A stretch of DNA of 64,000 bases from JABSSA01 sp039984715 (GCA_039984715.1 JBDWUA010000016.1:310001-374000); one strand, 5' to 3'; positions 34,037-43,650 are shown, counted from the first letter of the stretch. The notes: generated by a model from the sequence alone, not told the origin. Translations and numbers: made by a program.

Positions 34037-34513
34037 ATGAAACATTCCGTTCTGCATATCACCACCTTGACGCTGATCCTCGGTGCATTTGAAGCCAACG
34101 CAATTGCATTGGCTGATTGCACGCGCACGACGCATGTTTCGCATGGTGGTGAAGCGGACCACTCGGATCTAGGTGATGGGCGTGTGATGTGGCGCAATTG
34201 GTGGTCTCAGGAAGGGACCGCAACCAATTACAGCATCGTTGATTGCGCACCCGGTGCGGCATTGATGTTTCGCACAGCCGAAGAACGAATGAACACGCGA
34301 TTGCCATTTGAACGCACGAACAAAGCGTTGAAGGTCGTTGAACGCCATGAAACGGGCGCGCGCGCTTTTGCGACTTTCGAGCGTATCGCGACAGACCTGA
34401 AGAGCATTGCAAGAGATATCGAAATTAAAACGTTGGATGCTGAGCCGTGTGCCTGCGCTGCGTTGTACCCGGACAGCCGGGGAAACAAGACAGAGTTCAA
34501 GCTTCGGGGATGA
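34037..34513 (+). CDS. Secreted protein between nuoJ and nuoK
   Basis: 158 residues from ATG 34037, with a signal peptide ending near NAIALADC. The mature part has four cysteines (ADCTRT, IVDCAPG, EPCACAAL), a DGRVMWRNWWSQEG stretch and a helical middle. It is 1 bp after the small secreted protein and 26 bp before nuoK. A longer reading from 33947 would bury the signal peptide and was not used. Unrecognised; periplasmic. Confidence 0.65.
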   Translation: MKHSVLHITTLTLILGAFEANAIALADCTRTTHVSHGGEADHSDLGDGRVMWRNWWSQEGTATNYSIVDCAPGAALMFRTAEERMNTRLPFERTNKALKVVERHETGARAFATFERIATDLKSIARDIEIKTLDAEPCACAALYPDSRGNKTEFKLRG

Positions 34514-34539
34514 CCCGAACGCCAGAATAGGAAAGACCG

Positions 34540-34845
34540 ATGATCGGACTAGAACACTACCTTATTGTTGCGGCGACGCTGTTCGTCATCGGCATTTTTG
34601 GGCTTTTTCTGAATCGCAAGAATGTCATCATCCTTTTGATGTCGATTGAATTGATGTTGCTGGCGGTGAATATCAACCTTGTGGCGTTCTCAAGCTTTCT
34701 GGGGGATCTGGTTGGACAGGTGTTCACGCTGTTTGTTCTGACGGTCGCCGCCGCTGAGGCTGCGATCGGTCTGGCCATTCTGGTCTGTTTCTTCCGAAAC
34801 CGCGGCACAATCGCCGTGGAAGATGTCAACGTGATGAAGGGGTAA
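34540..34845 (+). CDS. nuoK: NADH-quinone oxidoreductase subunit K
   Basis: Three-helix Mrp-type membrane subunit of 101 residues, related to MrpC. The two buried glutamates used in proton transfer lie in MSIELMLLAVN and AAAEAAIGLAILV. A good ribosome site (AGGAAAGACC) precedes the ATG. nuoL follows 6 bp later. Confidence 0.97.
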   Translation: MIGLEHYLIVAATLFVIGIFGLFLNRKNVIILLMSIELMLLAVNINLVAFSSFLGDLVGQVFTLFVLTVAAAEAAIGLAILVCFFRNRGTIAVEDVNVMKG

Positions 34846-34851
34846 CGTCAC

Positions 34852-36957
34852 ATGGAAACCACCATTCTCTTTGCCCCTTTGGTTGGCGCGATCTTATGCG
34901 GCTTCGGCTGGCGTTTGTTTGGCGAAACGGCTGCGCAATGGATTGCGACAGGGCTCTTGTTCTTGTCTGCTCTTTTGTCGTGGGTCGTCTTCCTAAGCTT
35001 TGACGGCGTCACAGAACAAATTCAAATCTTGCGCTTTATCGAAAGCGGCAGCCTTAGCACGGATTGGTCCATTCGGTTGGATCGACTGACGGCCATCATG
35101 CTGATCGTGATCACGACGGTGTCCAGCCTCGTGCATCTTTATTCGTTTGGTTACATGGAAGGCGATCCGCAATGGCGCGAAGGCGAAAGCTATAAGCCGC
35201 GTTTCTTTGCGTATTTGTCGTTCTTTACATTCGCGATGCTGATGTTGGTTACGTCTGACAATTTGGTTCAGATGTTCTTTGGCTGGGAAGGTGTGGGCGT
35301 TGCGTCCTATTTGTTGATTGGGTTTTACTATCGCAAACCATCGGCCAATGCGGCGGCGATCAAGGCGTTTGTGGTTAACCGCGTGGGTGACTTTGGATTT
35401 GCCTTGGGCATTTTCGCGTTGTTCATGTTGACGGATTCGATCCGCTTTGACGATGTATTTGCGGCAGCACCTGAACTGGCGGAAACGCAATTGTCGTTCT
35501 TGTGGACAGAATGGAATGCCGCCGAGGTTGTCGCATTCCTGCTGTTTATCGGGGCGATGGGGAAGTCGGCTCAGTTGATCCTGCACACATGGTTGCCAGA
35601 CGCGATGGAAGGCCCGACACCTGTGTCGGCACTTATCCACGCAGCGACCATGGTGACAGCGGGTGTATTCCTTGTGTGCCGGATGTCTCCGATCATGGAA
35701 TTTGCGCCGATGGCCACAGGGTTCATCACGGCGATTGGTGCGGCAACGGCCTTTTTCGCGGCGACCGTTGGCCTTGTGCAAACGGACATCAAACGCGTGA
35801 TTGCATATTCGACCTGTTCTCAGCTGGGCTATATGTTCGTTGCGGCCGGTGTTGGAATGTATTCGGCGGCGATGTTCCATTTGTTCACGCACGCATTCTT
35901 CAAAGCGATGCTGTTCCTTGGGGCAGGGTCGGTCATCCACGCGATGCATCATGAACAAGACATGATGAACTATGGTGGATTGCGCAAAAAGATACCCTAC
36001 ACATTTGCTGCGATGATGATTGGCACGCTGGCCATCACTGGTGTTGGCATTCCACTGACGCATATTGGGTTCGCGGGCTTCCTGTCTAAGGATGCGATTA
36101 TCGAAAGCGCGTATGCAGGCGGAACTGGCTTTGCGTTCTGGTCCTTGGTGATTGCCGCCCTGATGACGAGCTTTTATTCATGGCGCTTGATCTTCCTGAC
36201 GTTCTTTGGTGAGGCGCGTGGCGACAAGCATACACATGAGCATGCGCATGAAAGCCCGATGACAATGCTGATCCCCCTGGGCGTGTTGGCTTTGGGCGCG
36301 ATCTTTGCCGGGATGATCTGGTTTAATTCCTTCTTTGGTCACACGGACAAGGTCGCCAAGTTCTATGGCATTCCTTATGCCGAGGCGGGTGCGCATCACG
36401 ATGGCGCTGCGGACAGCCATGCAGATGACGATCATGCAGACGACGGTCATGGCGATGATGCAGCCAAAGACGGTGAACATCACTATGCGTTTGCGGGTGA
36501 ACCGGGTGACGGTGCGATCTATATGGGGCCGGACAATACGGTTCTGGACGACGCGCATGCAGTTCCGGCCTGGGTCAAGCTTTCCCCATTCGTGGCGATG
36601 CTAATTGGCCTGATCACGGCGTATGTTTTCTATATCGTCAATCCAGAGCTGCCCAAGCGTTTGGCGGAAAACCAACGCCCGCTGTATCTGTTCTTTAAGA
36701 ACAAGTGGTACTTTGACGAATTGTACAATTTTGTCTTTGTCAAACCAGCCCTTTGGATTGGACGACAGTTATGGAAGAAGGGGGATGGCAATGTCATTGA
36801 CGGAACCATCAACGGTGTATCGATGGGTATTGTGCCCTTCGTGACACGCCTCGCTGGCAAGGCCCAATCGGGTTATATCTTTACCTATGCGTTTGCCATG
36901 GTTATCGGGATCGCGATCTTGGTCACATGGATGAGTCTTAGCGGAGGCGCCCACTAA
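34852..36957 (+). CDS. nuoL: NADH-quinone oxidoreductase subunit L with His/Asp-rich loop
   Basis: The distal antiporter-like pump subunit, 701 residues, with the lateral helix at the C-terminus. Key residues are visible in LVQMFFGWEGVGVASYLLIG (glutamate of helix 5) and AMGKSAQLILHTWLPDAMEGPTPVSALIHAATM (lysine and histidines). Between late helices there are two acidic, histidine-rich stretches, at about residues 458-468 (HTHEHAHE) and 514-545 (runs of HADDDHADDGHGDD type), that could bind metal ions. It shares one base with nuoM. Confidence 0.96.
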   Translation: METTILFAPLVGAILCGFGWRLFGETAAQWIATGLLFLSALLSWVVFLSFDGVTEQIQILRFIESGSLSTDWSIRLDRLTAIMLIVITTVSSLVHLYSFGYMEGDPQWREGESYKPRFFAYLSFFTFAMLMLVTSDNLVQMFFGWEGVGVASYLLIGFYYRKPSANAAAIKAFVVNRVGDFGFALGIFALFMLTDSIRFDDVFAAAPELAETQLSFLWTEWNAAEVVAFLLFIGAMGKSAQLILHTWLPDAMEGPTPVSALIHAATMVTAGVFLVCRMSPIMEFAPMATGFITAIGAATAFFAATVGLVQTDIKRVIAYSTCSQLGYMFVAAGVGMYSAAMFHLFTHAFFKAMLFLGAGSVIHAMHHEQDMMNYGGLRKKIPYTFAAMMIGTLAITGVGIPLTHIGFAGFLSKDAIIESAYAGGTGFAFWSLVIAALMTSFYSWRLIFLTFFGEARGDKHTHEHAHESPMTMLIPLGVLALGAIFAGMIWFNSFFGHTDKVAKFYGIPYAEAGAHHDGAADSHADDDHADDGHGDDAAKDGEHHYAFAGEPGDGAIYMGPDNTVLDDAHAVPAWVKLSPFVAMLIGLITAYVFYIVNPELPKRLAENQRPLYLFFKNKWYFDELYNFVFVKPALWIGRQLWKKGDGNVIDGTINGVSMGIVPFVTRLAGKAQSGYIFTYAFAMVIGIAILVTWMSLSGGAH

Positions 36958-38501
36958 TGCTAAATAACCTCCTCTCATTTGTGACATTCACGCCCGCACT
37001 GGCCGCCATCATCATGGCGCTGTTCTTGCGCGGCGATGACGAAGCTGCACAACGCAACAGCAAATGGCTGGCGTTGTTCGCGACATCTATGACCTTTCTT
37101 GTGTCACTGTTCATTCTCGCTGGATTCGACAATCAGGACACCGGGTTCCAATTCGTTGAAGAAAGCGATTGGATCATGGGGCTGACCTACAAAATGGGTG
37201 TCGATGGCATTTCGATCCTATTTGTGTTGCTGACAACTTTCATGATGCCGTTGGTCATTATCGCAAGTTGGAACGTCACGACGCGGCTTAAGGAATATAT
37301 GATCGCGTTCTTGCTTTTGGAGACGCTCATGCTGGGCGTCTTTATGGCGCTGGATTTGATGCTGTTCTATCTGTTCTTCGAGGCGGGGCTGATCCCAATG
37401 TTCCTGATCATTGGGATTTGGGGCGGGGCGAACCGCATCTATGCCAGCTTCAAATTCTTCCTTTATACGTTCCTTGGATCGGTTCTGATGCTGGTTGCCA
37501 TGGTCGGTATGTATGTCGATGCAGGCACATCTGATATTGAACAATTGTTGCTGCATAACTTTGGGTCCGAAACCCTCAGCGTGATGGGCATTCAGGTTGT
37601 CGGTGGATTGCAAACGTTGATGTTTATCGCGTTCTTTGCAAGTTTTGCGGTGAAGATGCCAATGTGGCCAGTACACACGTGGCTTCCGGATGCGCACGTT
37701 CAGGCTCCGACCGCTGGATCGGTTGTGCTTGCCGCGATCTTGTTGAAGATGGGCGGTTACGGGTTCTTGCGCTTCTCGATCCCGATGTTCCCAATCGGGT
37801 CCGAGGTCATGACACCTTTAGTTCTGTGGATGTCGGCCATTGCGATTGTCTATACGTCGCTTGTGGCATTGGTTCAGGAAGACATGAAAAAGCTGATCGC
37901 CTATTCGTCTGTCGCCCATATGGGGTTTGTGACGATGGGGATTTTTGCGGCGAACCAGCAGGGCATTGATGGCGCTATTTTCCAAATGATCAGCCACGGG
38001 TTTATTTCCGCAGCGTTGTTCCTGTGCGTTGGCGTGATCTATGATCGGATGCATACACGTGACATCGAAGCATATGGCGGGTTGGTTAATCGCATGCCGG
38101 CTTACGCATTGATCTTTATGTTGTTCACCATGGCCAATGTTGGCTTGCCCGGAACATCCGGATTTGTCGGTGAATTCCTGACATTGATGGCGGTTTTCCA
38201 AGTGAACACATGGGTCGCGTTTGTGGCGACATCAGGTGTCATCTTCTCGGCGTGCTATGCGCTGTGGCTGTATCGTCGGGTTGTATTTGGCGATCTGATT
38301 AAGGAAAGCCTGAAATCCATTACCGATATGACACGTCGCGAAAAGGCGATATTTGCGCCACTGGTTGTGATGACTCTTCTTTTGGGCATCTATCCTGCGT
38401 TGGCCTTGGACATCATTGGGCCGTCTACGGCGGCCTTAGTTGAAGATTACCAGACAGCCTTGTCTGCGGCAGAGTCCGCGACACAGCTGGCATCGAAATA
38501 A
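36957..38501 (+). CDS. nuoM: NADH-quinone oxidoreductase subunit M
   Basis: Antiporter-like proton pump subunit of 514 residues with about 14 helices. The helix 5 glutamate is in LFYLFFEAGLIPMFLIIG and the central lysine in FFASFAVKMPMWPVHTWLPD. The start codon shares one base with the nuoL stop. nuoN begins 15 bp later, behind GGAGG. Confidence 0.97.
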   Translation: MLNNLLSFVTFTPALAAIIMALFLRGDDEAAQRNSKWLALFATSMTFLVSLFILAGFDNQDTGFQFVEESDWIMGLTYKMGVDGISILFVLLTTFMMPLVIIASWNVTTRLKEYMIAFLLLETLMLGVFMALDLMLFYLFFEAGLIPMFLIIGIWGGANRIYASFKFFLYTFLGSVLMLVAMVGMYVDAGTSDIEQLLLHNFGSETLSVMGIQVVGGLQTLMFIAFFASFAVKMPMWPVHTWLPDAHVQAPTAGSVVLAAILLKMGGYGFLRFSIPMFPIGSEVMTPLVLWMSAIAIVYTSLVALVQEDMKKLIAYSSVAHMGFVTMGIFAANQQGIDGAIFQMISHGFISAALFLCVGVIYDRMHTRDIEAYGGLVNRMPAYALIFMLFTMANVGLPGTSGFVGEFLTLMAVFQVNTWVAFVATSGVIFSACYALWLYRRVVFGDLIKESLKSITDMTRREKAIFAPLVVMTLLLGIYPALALDIIGPSTAALVEDYQTALSAAESATQLASK

Positions 38502-38516
38502 GGAGGCGCGGGATAC

Positions 38517-39965
38517 ATGAGCGCAGATCTCTCTCTCATCCTGCCGGAAATTTTGCTTTCCTGCTTTGCCATGCTGGGCCTTGTCAGCGCGGTCTACACA
38601 TCTAAGGACGGGCTTGCGTCAACATTGCTTTGGGCGACGGTCGCAATGTTCGTCGCTTTGGCGATATGGATCGGCACAACCGGCGAGGGCGAGAATGCGG
38701 CCTTTGGCGGTATGTTCCTGGACGATGCGTTTTCACGCTTTGCCAAAGTGGTCATCTTGATTTCCGCCGCAGCGGTGCTGCTGATGAGCGAAAGCTATAT
38801 GTCGCGACGCGGATTGTTGAAGTTTGAATATCCGATGCTGGTCGCACTGGCTGTTGTCGGGATGATGATGATGGTCAGCGCGGGCGATCTGATGTCGCTT
38901 TATATGGGATTGGAATTGCAATCCTTGGCGCTCTATGTGGTCGCAGCATTGCGTCGCGACAGCGTCAAATCAACAGAAGCGGGCCTGAAATACTTTGTTC
39001 TGGGGGCTTTGTCCTCGGGTTTGCTGCTTTATGGCGCGTCGCTTGTTTATGGTTACGCGGGAACAACATTGTTCAGCGGGATCATTCAGACGGCACAACA
39101 TGGCGAAGTTTCACTTGGGCTGCTGTTTGGTCTGGTGTTCTTGACCTCAGGGTTTGCGTTCAAAGTGTCCGCCGTCCCATTCCACATGTGGACTCCGGAT
39201 GTGTATGAAGGATCGCCCACACCCGTGACGGCCTTTTTTGCGACTGCTCCAAAGGTGGCCGCGATGGGGTTGTTTGCCCGTGTGATGCATGACGCCTTTG
39301 GCGGCGCTGTGAAAGACTGGCAACAGATCATTGCATTGCTGTCTGTGTGTTCAATGTTCCTTGGGGCATTTGCCGCTATTGGGCAGACGAATATCAAACG
39401 TCTGATGGCGTTTTCGTCCATCGCACATATGGGATATGCTCTGATGGGGTTGGCCGCTGGAACAGCCTTGGGCGTTCAGGCGATGCTGGTCTATATGGCG
39501 ATCTATGTGACGATGAATGTCGGAACATTTGCATTCATTCTGATGATGGAAAAAGATGGCCAGCCCGTCGTCGATATTTCGTCTTTGCATCAATACAGCA
39601 AGACCGAACCGGCAAAAGCGTTTGCGATGGGGGCATTGATGTTCTCGCTGGCAGGCGTACCGCCGATGCTGGGCTTCTTTGGCAAACTTTATGTTTTGCA
39701 AGCGGCATATGATGCGGGCTTGGTTTGGCTGGCTGTTCTGGGTGTGATCGCGTCGGTGATTGGTGCGTATTACTATCTGCGCATCGTGTTCTTCATGTAT
39801 TTCGGAGATGAAAGTGAAGACGCGCTGAACGGTGGTAAGAACCCGGTTCTGTCCCTGATGCTTGGGGCGTCGGTTGCAATCATCCTGCTGGCGGTTTTAC
39901 CGATCTTCAATATGTTTGGTGTGGATGCAGCGGCCGCGGCTGCCGCAGAAGTGCTCGTACGCTGA
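38517..39965 (+). CDS. nuoN: NADH-quinone oxidoreductase subunit N
   Basis: Third antiporter-like subunit, 482 residues. The helix 5 region SLYMGLELQSLALYVVAAL holds the conserved glutamate, and FKVSAVPFHMWTPDVYEGSPTP the lysine and proline motif. The C-terminus ends in a run of alanines. It closes the nuo series and is followed by a short hairpin and then birA. Confidence 0.97.
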   Translation: MSADLSLILPEILLSCFAMLGLVSAVYTSKDGLASTLLWATVAMFVALAIWIGTTGEGENAAFGGMFLDDAFSRFAKVVILISAAAVLLMSESYMSRRGLLKFEYPMLVALAVVGMMMMVSAGDLMSLYMGLELQSLALYVVAALRRDSVKSTEAGLKYFVLGALSSGLLLYGASLVYGYAGTTLFSGIIQTAQHGEVSLGLLFGLVFLTSGFAFKVSAVPFHMWTPDVYEGSPTPVTAFFATAPKVAAMGLFARVMHDAFGGAVKDWQQIIALLSVCSMFLGAFAAIGQTNIKRLMAFSSIAHMGYALMGLAAGTALGVQAMLVYMAIYVTMNVGTFAFILMMEKDGQPVVDISSLHQYSKTEPAKAFAMGALMFSLAGVPPMLGFFGKLYVLQAAYDAGLVWLAVLGVIASVIGAYYYLRIVFFMYFGDESEDALNGGKNPVLSLMLGASVAIILLAVLPIFNMFGVDAAAAAAAEVLVR

Positions 39966-39980
39966 AACGGCGATGCCGTT
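39966..39980 (+). terminator. Short hairpin between nuoN and birA
   Basis: AACGGC-GAT-GCCGTT is a perfect 6-bp stem with a 3-nt loop just after the nuoN stop. It has no T-run, so it may only weaken read-through from nuo into birA-coaX-rnj or stabilise the 3' end of the nuo message. Confidence 0.35.
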
Positions 39981-40004
39981 GCTCTGTCTAAGATGTAGGA
40001 TCAG

Positions 40005-40760
40005 ATGAACGGCGCAACGTGGCCAGAAGGGTATGGATGGCGCGTTCTTGCATCTGTTGATTCGACGCTGGACGAGGCGCGGCGCTTAGCGCCCGAGCTT
40101 GCCGGACCGGAATGGATACTTGCCTTGGAACAAACTGCGGCGCGTGGGCGACGTGGGCGCGCTTGGGCCAGTTTGGACGGGAACTTTGCTGCAACGTTGG
40201 TTTTGCCGCTTTCTGAAACACCGGCACATGCGGCATTACGATCCTTTGTTACGTCCTTGGCGCTGCGCGAGGCGCTCGTCAGTTTAAGCGGGCGGGATGA
40301 CGCCTTTAAACTTAAGTGGCCCAATGACGTGTTGCTGCATGGCCAAAAAGTTGCGGGCATTTTGTTGGAGAGCATTGGACAAGGCAATCAAATCAGTCAT
40401 TTATCGATTGGGATCGGCGTCAACCTTGCACATGCACCATCCCTAGAAACACTGGAACCACGCGCCTTGCAACCAGCGGCTTTGCGCCCGGCACTTGGGA
40501 TTGAAGCGACCCCAGAGGTGTTCTTGAACACACTGGCGCAATCTTATGCGCGGCTTGAGAGCCAATTCCAAACTTTTGGATTCGGCCCGATCCGGCAGGC
40601 TTGGCTGGCTCATGCGGCCCGATTGGGTGAGGCGGTTGTGGCAAGAACGTCACGTGAAGAGACCCAAGGCACCTTTGTGGATGTGGACGACACGGGTCAA
40701 CTTGTTCTAGAGACCTCCAAAGGCCGCGCGACCATTCCAGCGGCGGATGTCTATTTCTGA
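40005..40760 (+). CDS. birA: Biotin--[acetyl-CoA-carboxylase] ligase
   Basis: Attaches biotin to carrier proteins such as acetyl-CoA carboxylase and the MccA encoded upstream. 251 residues with the catalytic domain only, no N-terminal DNA-binding domain, so it is not expected to repress biotin genes. The biotinyl-AMP loop is RGRRGRAWAS and the catalytic lysine lies in KWPNDVLLHGQKVAGIL. The start follows AGGA. It is followed 9 bp later by coaX, the usual order in this group. Confidence 0.93.
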   Translation: MNGATWPEGYGWRVLASVDSTLDEARRLAPELAGPEWILALEQTAARGRRGRAWASLDGNFAATLVLPLSETPAHAALRSFVTSLALREALVSLSGRDDAFKLKWPNDVLLHGQKVAGILLESIGQGNQISHLSIGIGVNLAHAPSLETLEPRALQPAALRPALGIEATPEVFLNTLAQSYARLESQFQTFGFGPIRQAWLAHAARLGEAVVARTSREETQGTFVDVDDTGQLVLETSKGRATIPAADVYF

Positions 40761-40769
40761 AGGCTTGTC

Positions 40770-41543
40770 ATGCTTCTGGCCATTGACTGCGGCAACACAA
40801 ATACTGTTTTTTCGATTTGGGACGGCACGTCTTTTATCAGCATGTGGCGGACGTCCACTGAACATCAGCGCACGGCGGATCAATATTACGTCTGGCTGTC
40901 ATCGCTGATGGGTTTCCAAAAGATGGATGTCGATATCACTGACGTCATAATCTCGTCGACGGTGCCACGTGTTGTATTCAATTTGCGTGTTCTGTGTGAT
41001 CGATACTTTAACACCCGACCATTGGTCGTGGGAAAACCGGACTGCCTGTTGCCAAAACTGCCGCGTGTTGATGAGGGCACTCAGGTTGGACCGGATCGGC
41101 TGGTCAATGCCGCCGGTGCGTTTGATCGTCATGGCGGTGACGTGGTTGTTGTGGATTTCGGAACGGCGACAACCTTTGATGTCGTGGCCCATGATGGCGC
41201 TTATATTGGCGGTGTGATTTCGCCCGGTGTGAACCTGTCATTGGAAGCACTGCACCAAGCGGCGGCGGCCTTGCCTCATGTTGACGTGACCAAGCCGCAA
41301 AAGGTCATAGGAACAAACACGGTTGCTTGTATGCAAGCAGGCGTTTTCTGGGGGTATGTCGGATTGGTCCGTGAAATATGCGCCCGTATCAAGGGCGAAC
41401 ATGAACGCCCGATGCGGGTGATCGGGACTGGCGGGCTTGCCCCATTATTTAATCAAGGTGATCAGTTGTTCGATGTGTTCGACGATGACCTGACCATGCA
41501 TGGCCTGACGGTCATCTACAGACATAACAAGGACAACACTTAA
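40770..41543 (+). CDS. coaX: Type III pantothenate kinase
   Basis: Phosphorylates pantothenate as the first step to coenzyme A. The ASKHA-fold motifs are DCGNTNTVFSIW at the N-terminus, GPDRLVNAAGAF and DFGTATTFDVV in the middle, and GTGGLAPLF near the end. 257 residues. The stop is directly followed by the GTG start of the RNase J gene, so the two are coupled. Confidence 0.95.
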   Translation: MLLAIDCGNTNTVFSIWDGTSFISMWRTSTEHQRTADQYYVWLSSLMGFQKMDVDITDVIISSTVPRVVFNLRVLCDRYFNTRPLVVGKPDCLLPKLPRVDEGTQVGPDRLVNAAGAFDRHGGDVVVVDFGTATTFDVVAHDGAYIGGVISPGVNLSLEALHQAAAALPHVDVTKPQKVIGTNTVACMQAGVFWGYVGLVREICARIKGEHERPMRVIGTGGLAPLFNQGDQLFDVFDDDLTMHGLTVIYRHNKDNT

Positions 41544-43214
41544 GTGAGCACTGAACGCTTGATCTATCTGCCCCTCGGGGGGGCGGGTGAAATTGGAATG
41601 AATGCCTATGTTTATGGGTATGGACCGGCGGACAAGGAACGTCTGATCGTTGTCGATCTGGGTGTTACGTTCCCGGATATGGACGGAACGCCCGGTGTGG
41701 ATCTGATCCTGCCGGATATCAGTTGGTTGAAAGAACGCCGTGATCGGATCGATGCGATCTTTGTCACGCACGCGCACGAAGACCACGTGGGCGCGATTGC
41801 GCATACATTTGATGATTTGGGTGTGCCGATTTACGCGCGACCCTTCACTGCGAATATTGCGCGGCGCAAAATGGAAGAACACGGACACCCCGTCGAAGCC
41901 GTTCGCGTTGTGGCAAGCTGGCCAGAACAAACTGAGGCAGGGGCCTTCAAGGTCGGCTTTTTACCGATGTCGCATTCCATTCCCGAAAGTGCAGCCCTTA
42001 TTATTGATACGCCAGAAGGGCGCGTCATACACACAGGTGACTTTAAACTGGACACGGCGCCTATTGTTGGTGAACCGTTTGATCCTGACCTTTGGGCGGA
42101 TGTGTCCAAGGATGGTGTCAAAGCATTGGTGTGCGACAGCACAAACGTATTTTCGCCCGTCGCAGGACGCAGCGAATCCACGCTTGGGCCGGATATTCAA
42201 AAACTGTTGGTCGACGCGCCGGGTATGGTTGTGGCAACAACATTTGCATCAAATGTTGCACGGCTGAAAACTTTGGCGGAAGCCGGGCAGGGGGCAGGTC
42301 GTTCGATTTGCCTGTTGGGCCGCGCTATGCGCCGCATGGTCGAGGCTGCTGTTGAAACCAATGTCCTGACAGATTTCCCGAAAACCGTCAGCCCTGAGGA
42401 CGCAAAAAACATTCCGCGTGAAAACCTGATGTTGCTTGCAACCGGGTCGCAAGGCGAACGCCGGGCGGCGACGGCACAGTTGGCCAATGGGAAATTCCTT
42501 GGGCTTGAGCTGAAAGAAGGTGATCTGTTCCTGTTTTCGTCCAAAACCATTCCCGGAAATGAAAAGGGTGTCATTCGCATCATGAACGCCTTTTCAGAAA
42601 AGGGTGTGGATGTGGTTGATGACAGTTCGGGCCTGTATCACGTGTCTGGTCACGCGAACCGTCCAGATATTTTGCGCCTGCAAGACATTGTGAATCCGCA
42701 AGTTGTTATTCCGATGCACGGCGAACACCGACACCTGCGTGAACACGTTAAGCTGGCCGAAGGCAAAGGCCGCGTTGGCGTTCTGGCTGTGAACGGAATG
42801 ATGATCGATCTGTCTGGCAACGCGCCACGGGTTGCGGGTTACGTTGACACTGGGCGCACGTATTTGGACGGCACTGTTAAGATCGGCGCGATGGACGGCG
42901 TTGTCCGTGATCGTATCCGCATGGCCCTGAACGGGCATGTATTGGTCACGTTGATCGTTGACGAAGAAGACGAACCATTGGGTGATCCGTGGTGTGAATT
43001 GCGAGGATTGCCGGAAACTGGCACGTCGAACGCGCCATTGGTTGATGTGTTGGAAGAAGATTTAAACCAGTTCTTGGGCCGCGCAAAACCTAAAACACTG
43101 AAAGACGACGATGCCTTGACGGAATCCTTGCGCCGCATCGTGCGCAATTCTTCGATGTCCGAGATCGGCAAAAAACCCGAAGTCACAATTGTCATCAGTC
43201 GCCTGAGCGCCTGA
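41544..43214 (+). CDS. rnj: Ribonuclease J
   Basis: Metallo-beta-lactamase/beta-CASP nuclease for RNA maturation and decay, with endonuclease and 5' exonuclease activity. The zinc motif HAHEDH is at residues 76-81, later ligands are in PMSHSIPES and HTGDFKLD, and the beta-CASP part includes SGHANRPDILRL and PMHGEHRHL. 556 residues. Translation starts at GTG 41544 directly after the coaX stop. A strong intrinsic terminator follows the gene. Confidence 0.95.
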   Translation: MSTERLIYLPLGGAGEIGMNAYVYGYGPADKERLIVVDLGVTFPDMDGTPGVDLILPDISWLKERRDRIDAIFVTHAHEDHVGAIAHTFDDLGVPIYARPFTANIARRKMEEHGHPVEAVRVVASWPEQTEAGAFKVGFLPMSHSIPESAALIIDTPEGRVIHTGDFKLDTAPIVGEPFDPDLWADVSKDGVKALVCDSTNVFSPVAGRSESTLGPDIQKLLVDAPGMVVATTFASNVARLKTLAEAGQGAGRSICLLGRAMRRMVEAAVETNVLTDFPKTVSPEDAKNIPRENLMLLATGSQGERRAATAQLANGKFLGLELKEGDLFLFSSKTIPGNEKGVIRIMNAFSEKGVDVVDDSSGLYHVSGHANRPDILRLQDIVNPQVVIPMHGEHRHLREHVKLAEGKGRVGVLAVNGMMIDLSGNAPRVAGYVDTGRTYLDGTVKIGAMDGVVRDRIRMALNGHVLVTLIVDEEDEPLGDPWCELRGLPETGTSNAPLVDVLEEDLNQFLGRAKPKTLKDDDALTESLRRIVRNSSMSEIGKKPEVTIVISRLSA

Positions 43215-43219
43215 TATTG

Positions 43220-43253
43220 AAAAAGCGGCCACATCAAAGTGTGGCCGCTTTTT
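43220..43253 (+). terminator. Intrinsic terminator after rnj
   Basis: GCGGCCACA (43225-43233), loop TCAAAG, then TGTGGCCGC (43240-43248): a perfect 9-bp GC-rich stem, flanked by A-run and T-run of five. It should end the birA-coaX-rnj transcript and, because of the A-run on the other side, also serve the convergent SnoaL-like gene. Confidence 0.92.
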
Positions 43254-43284
43254 ATCTTTGTGCTGATCTGCGTGGTCCAGTCGC

Positions 43285-43650
43285 CTACATTCCGTAAAAG
43301 AACTCTTCTTTGGAAATTTTGCCGGCGGCCACGGTATAAAGCGCGACTTCTTTCATATCCTCGACAACACCCGTTTCTTTGTTCTTTGCCTTCATTTCGA
43401 AAATGACTGCAAACCGGTCTTCGCCGTGTGGCATCGGGTCTGAGACGTTGGCCTCCAGCACTTCGAATGCGTTGTCCCACCATTCGTGTTTGCCTTTGAT
43501 GCCCGCGATACCATGTGTTTCGCGTCCATTGCCCATGTCGGCGGCTTCTACGGAAATGGCGTCAGCGGCATAAATTGAATCAAGGTTCGCCATGGTCCGG
43601 TTTTCCCGGCATCCCGCAACCAGTTCAGCCGCTACTTCATTAAAAGTCAT
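43285..43650 (-). CDS. SnoaL-like (NTF2 fold) protein
   Basis: A 121-residue cone-shaped NTF2-type protein. MTFNEVAAELVAGCRENR forms the first helix, then SIYAADAISVEA, THGIAGIKGKHEWWDNAF and the last strands ending KISKEEFFYGM. Members include small enzymes and binding proteins; no catalytic residues could be chosen. The ATG at 43650 follows AGGAG at a 7-nt distance; a TTG two codons earlier is not needed. It is convergent with rnj and lies alone. Confidence 0.75.
   Translation of the reverse strand: MTFNEVAAELVAGCRENRTMANLDSIYAADAISVEAADMGNGRETHGIAGIKGKHEWWDNAFEVLEANVSDPMPHGEDRFAVIFEMKAKNKETGVVEDMKEVALYTVAAGKISKEEFFYGM

Noticed and set aside
34993..36063. A 356-codon open frame on the minus strand inside nuoL
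   Set aside because: It lies wholly antisense to conserved NuoL sequence, has a His/Arg-rich composition typical of a shadow frame, and no recognisable domain.
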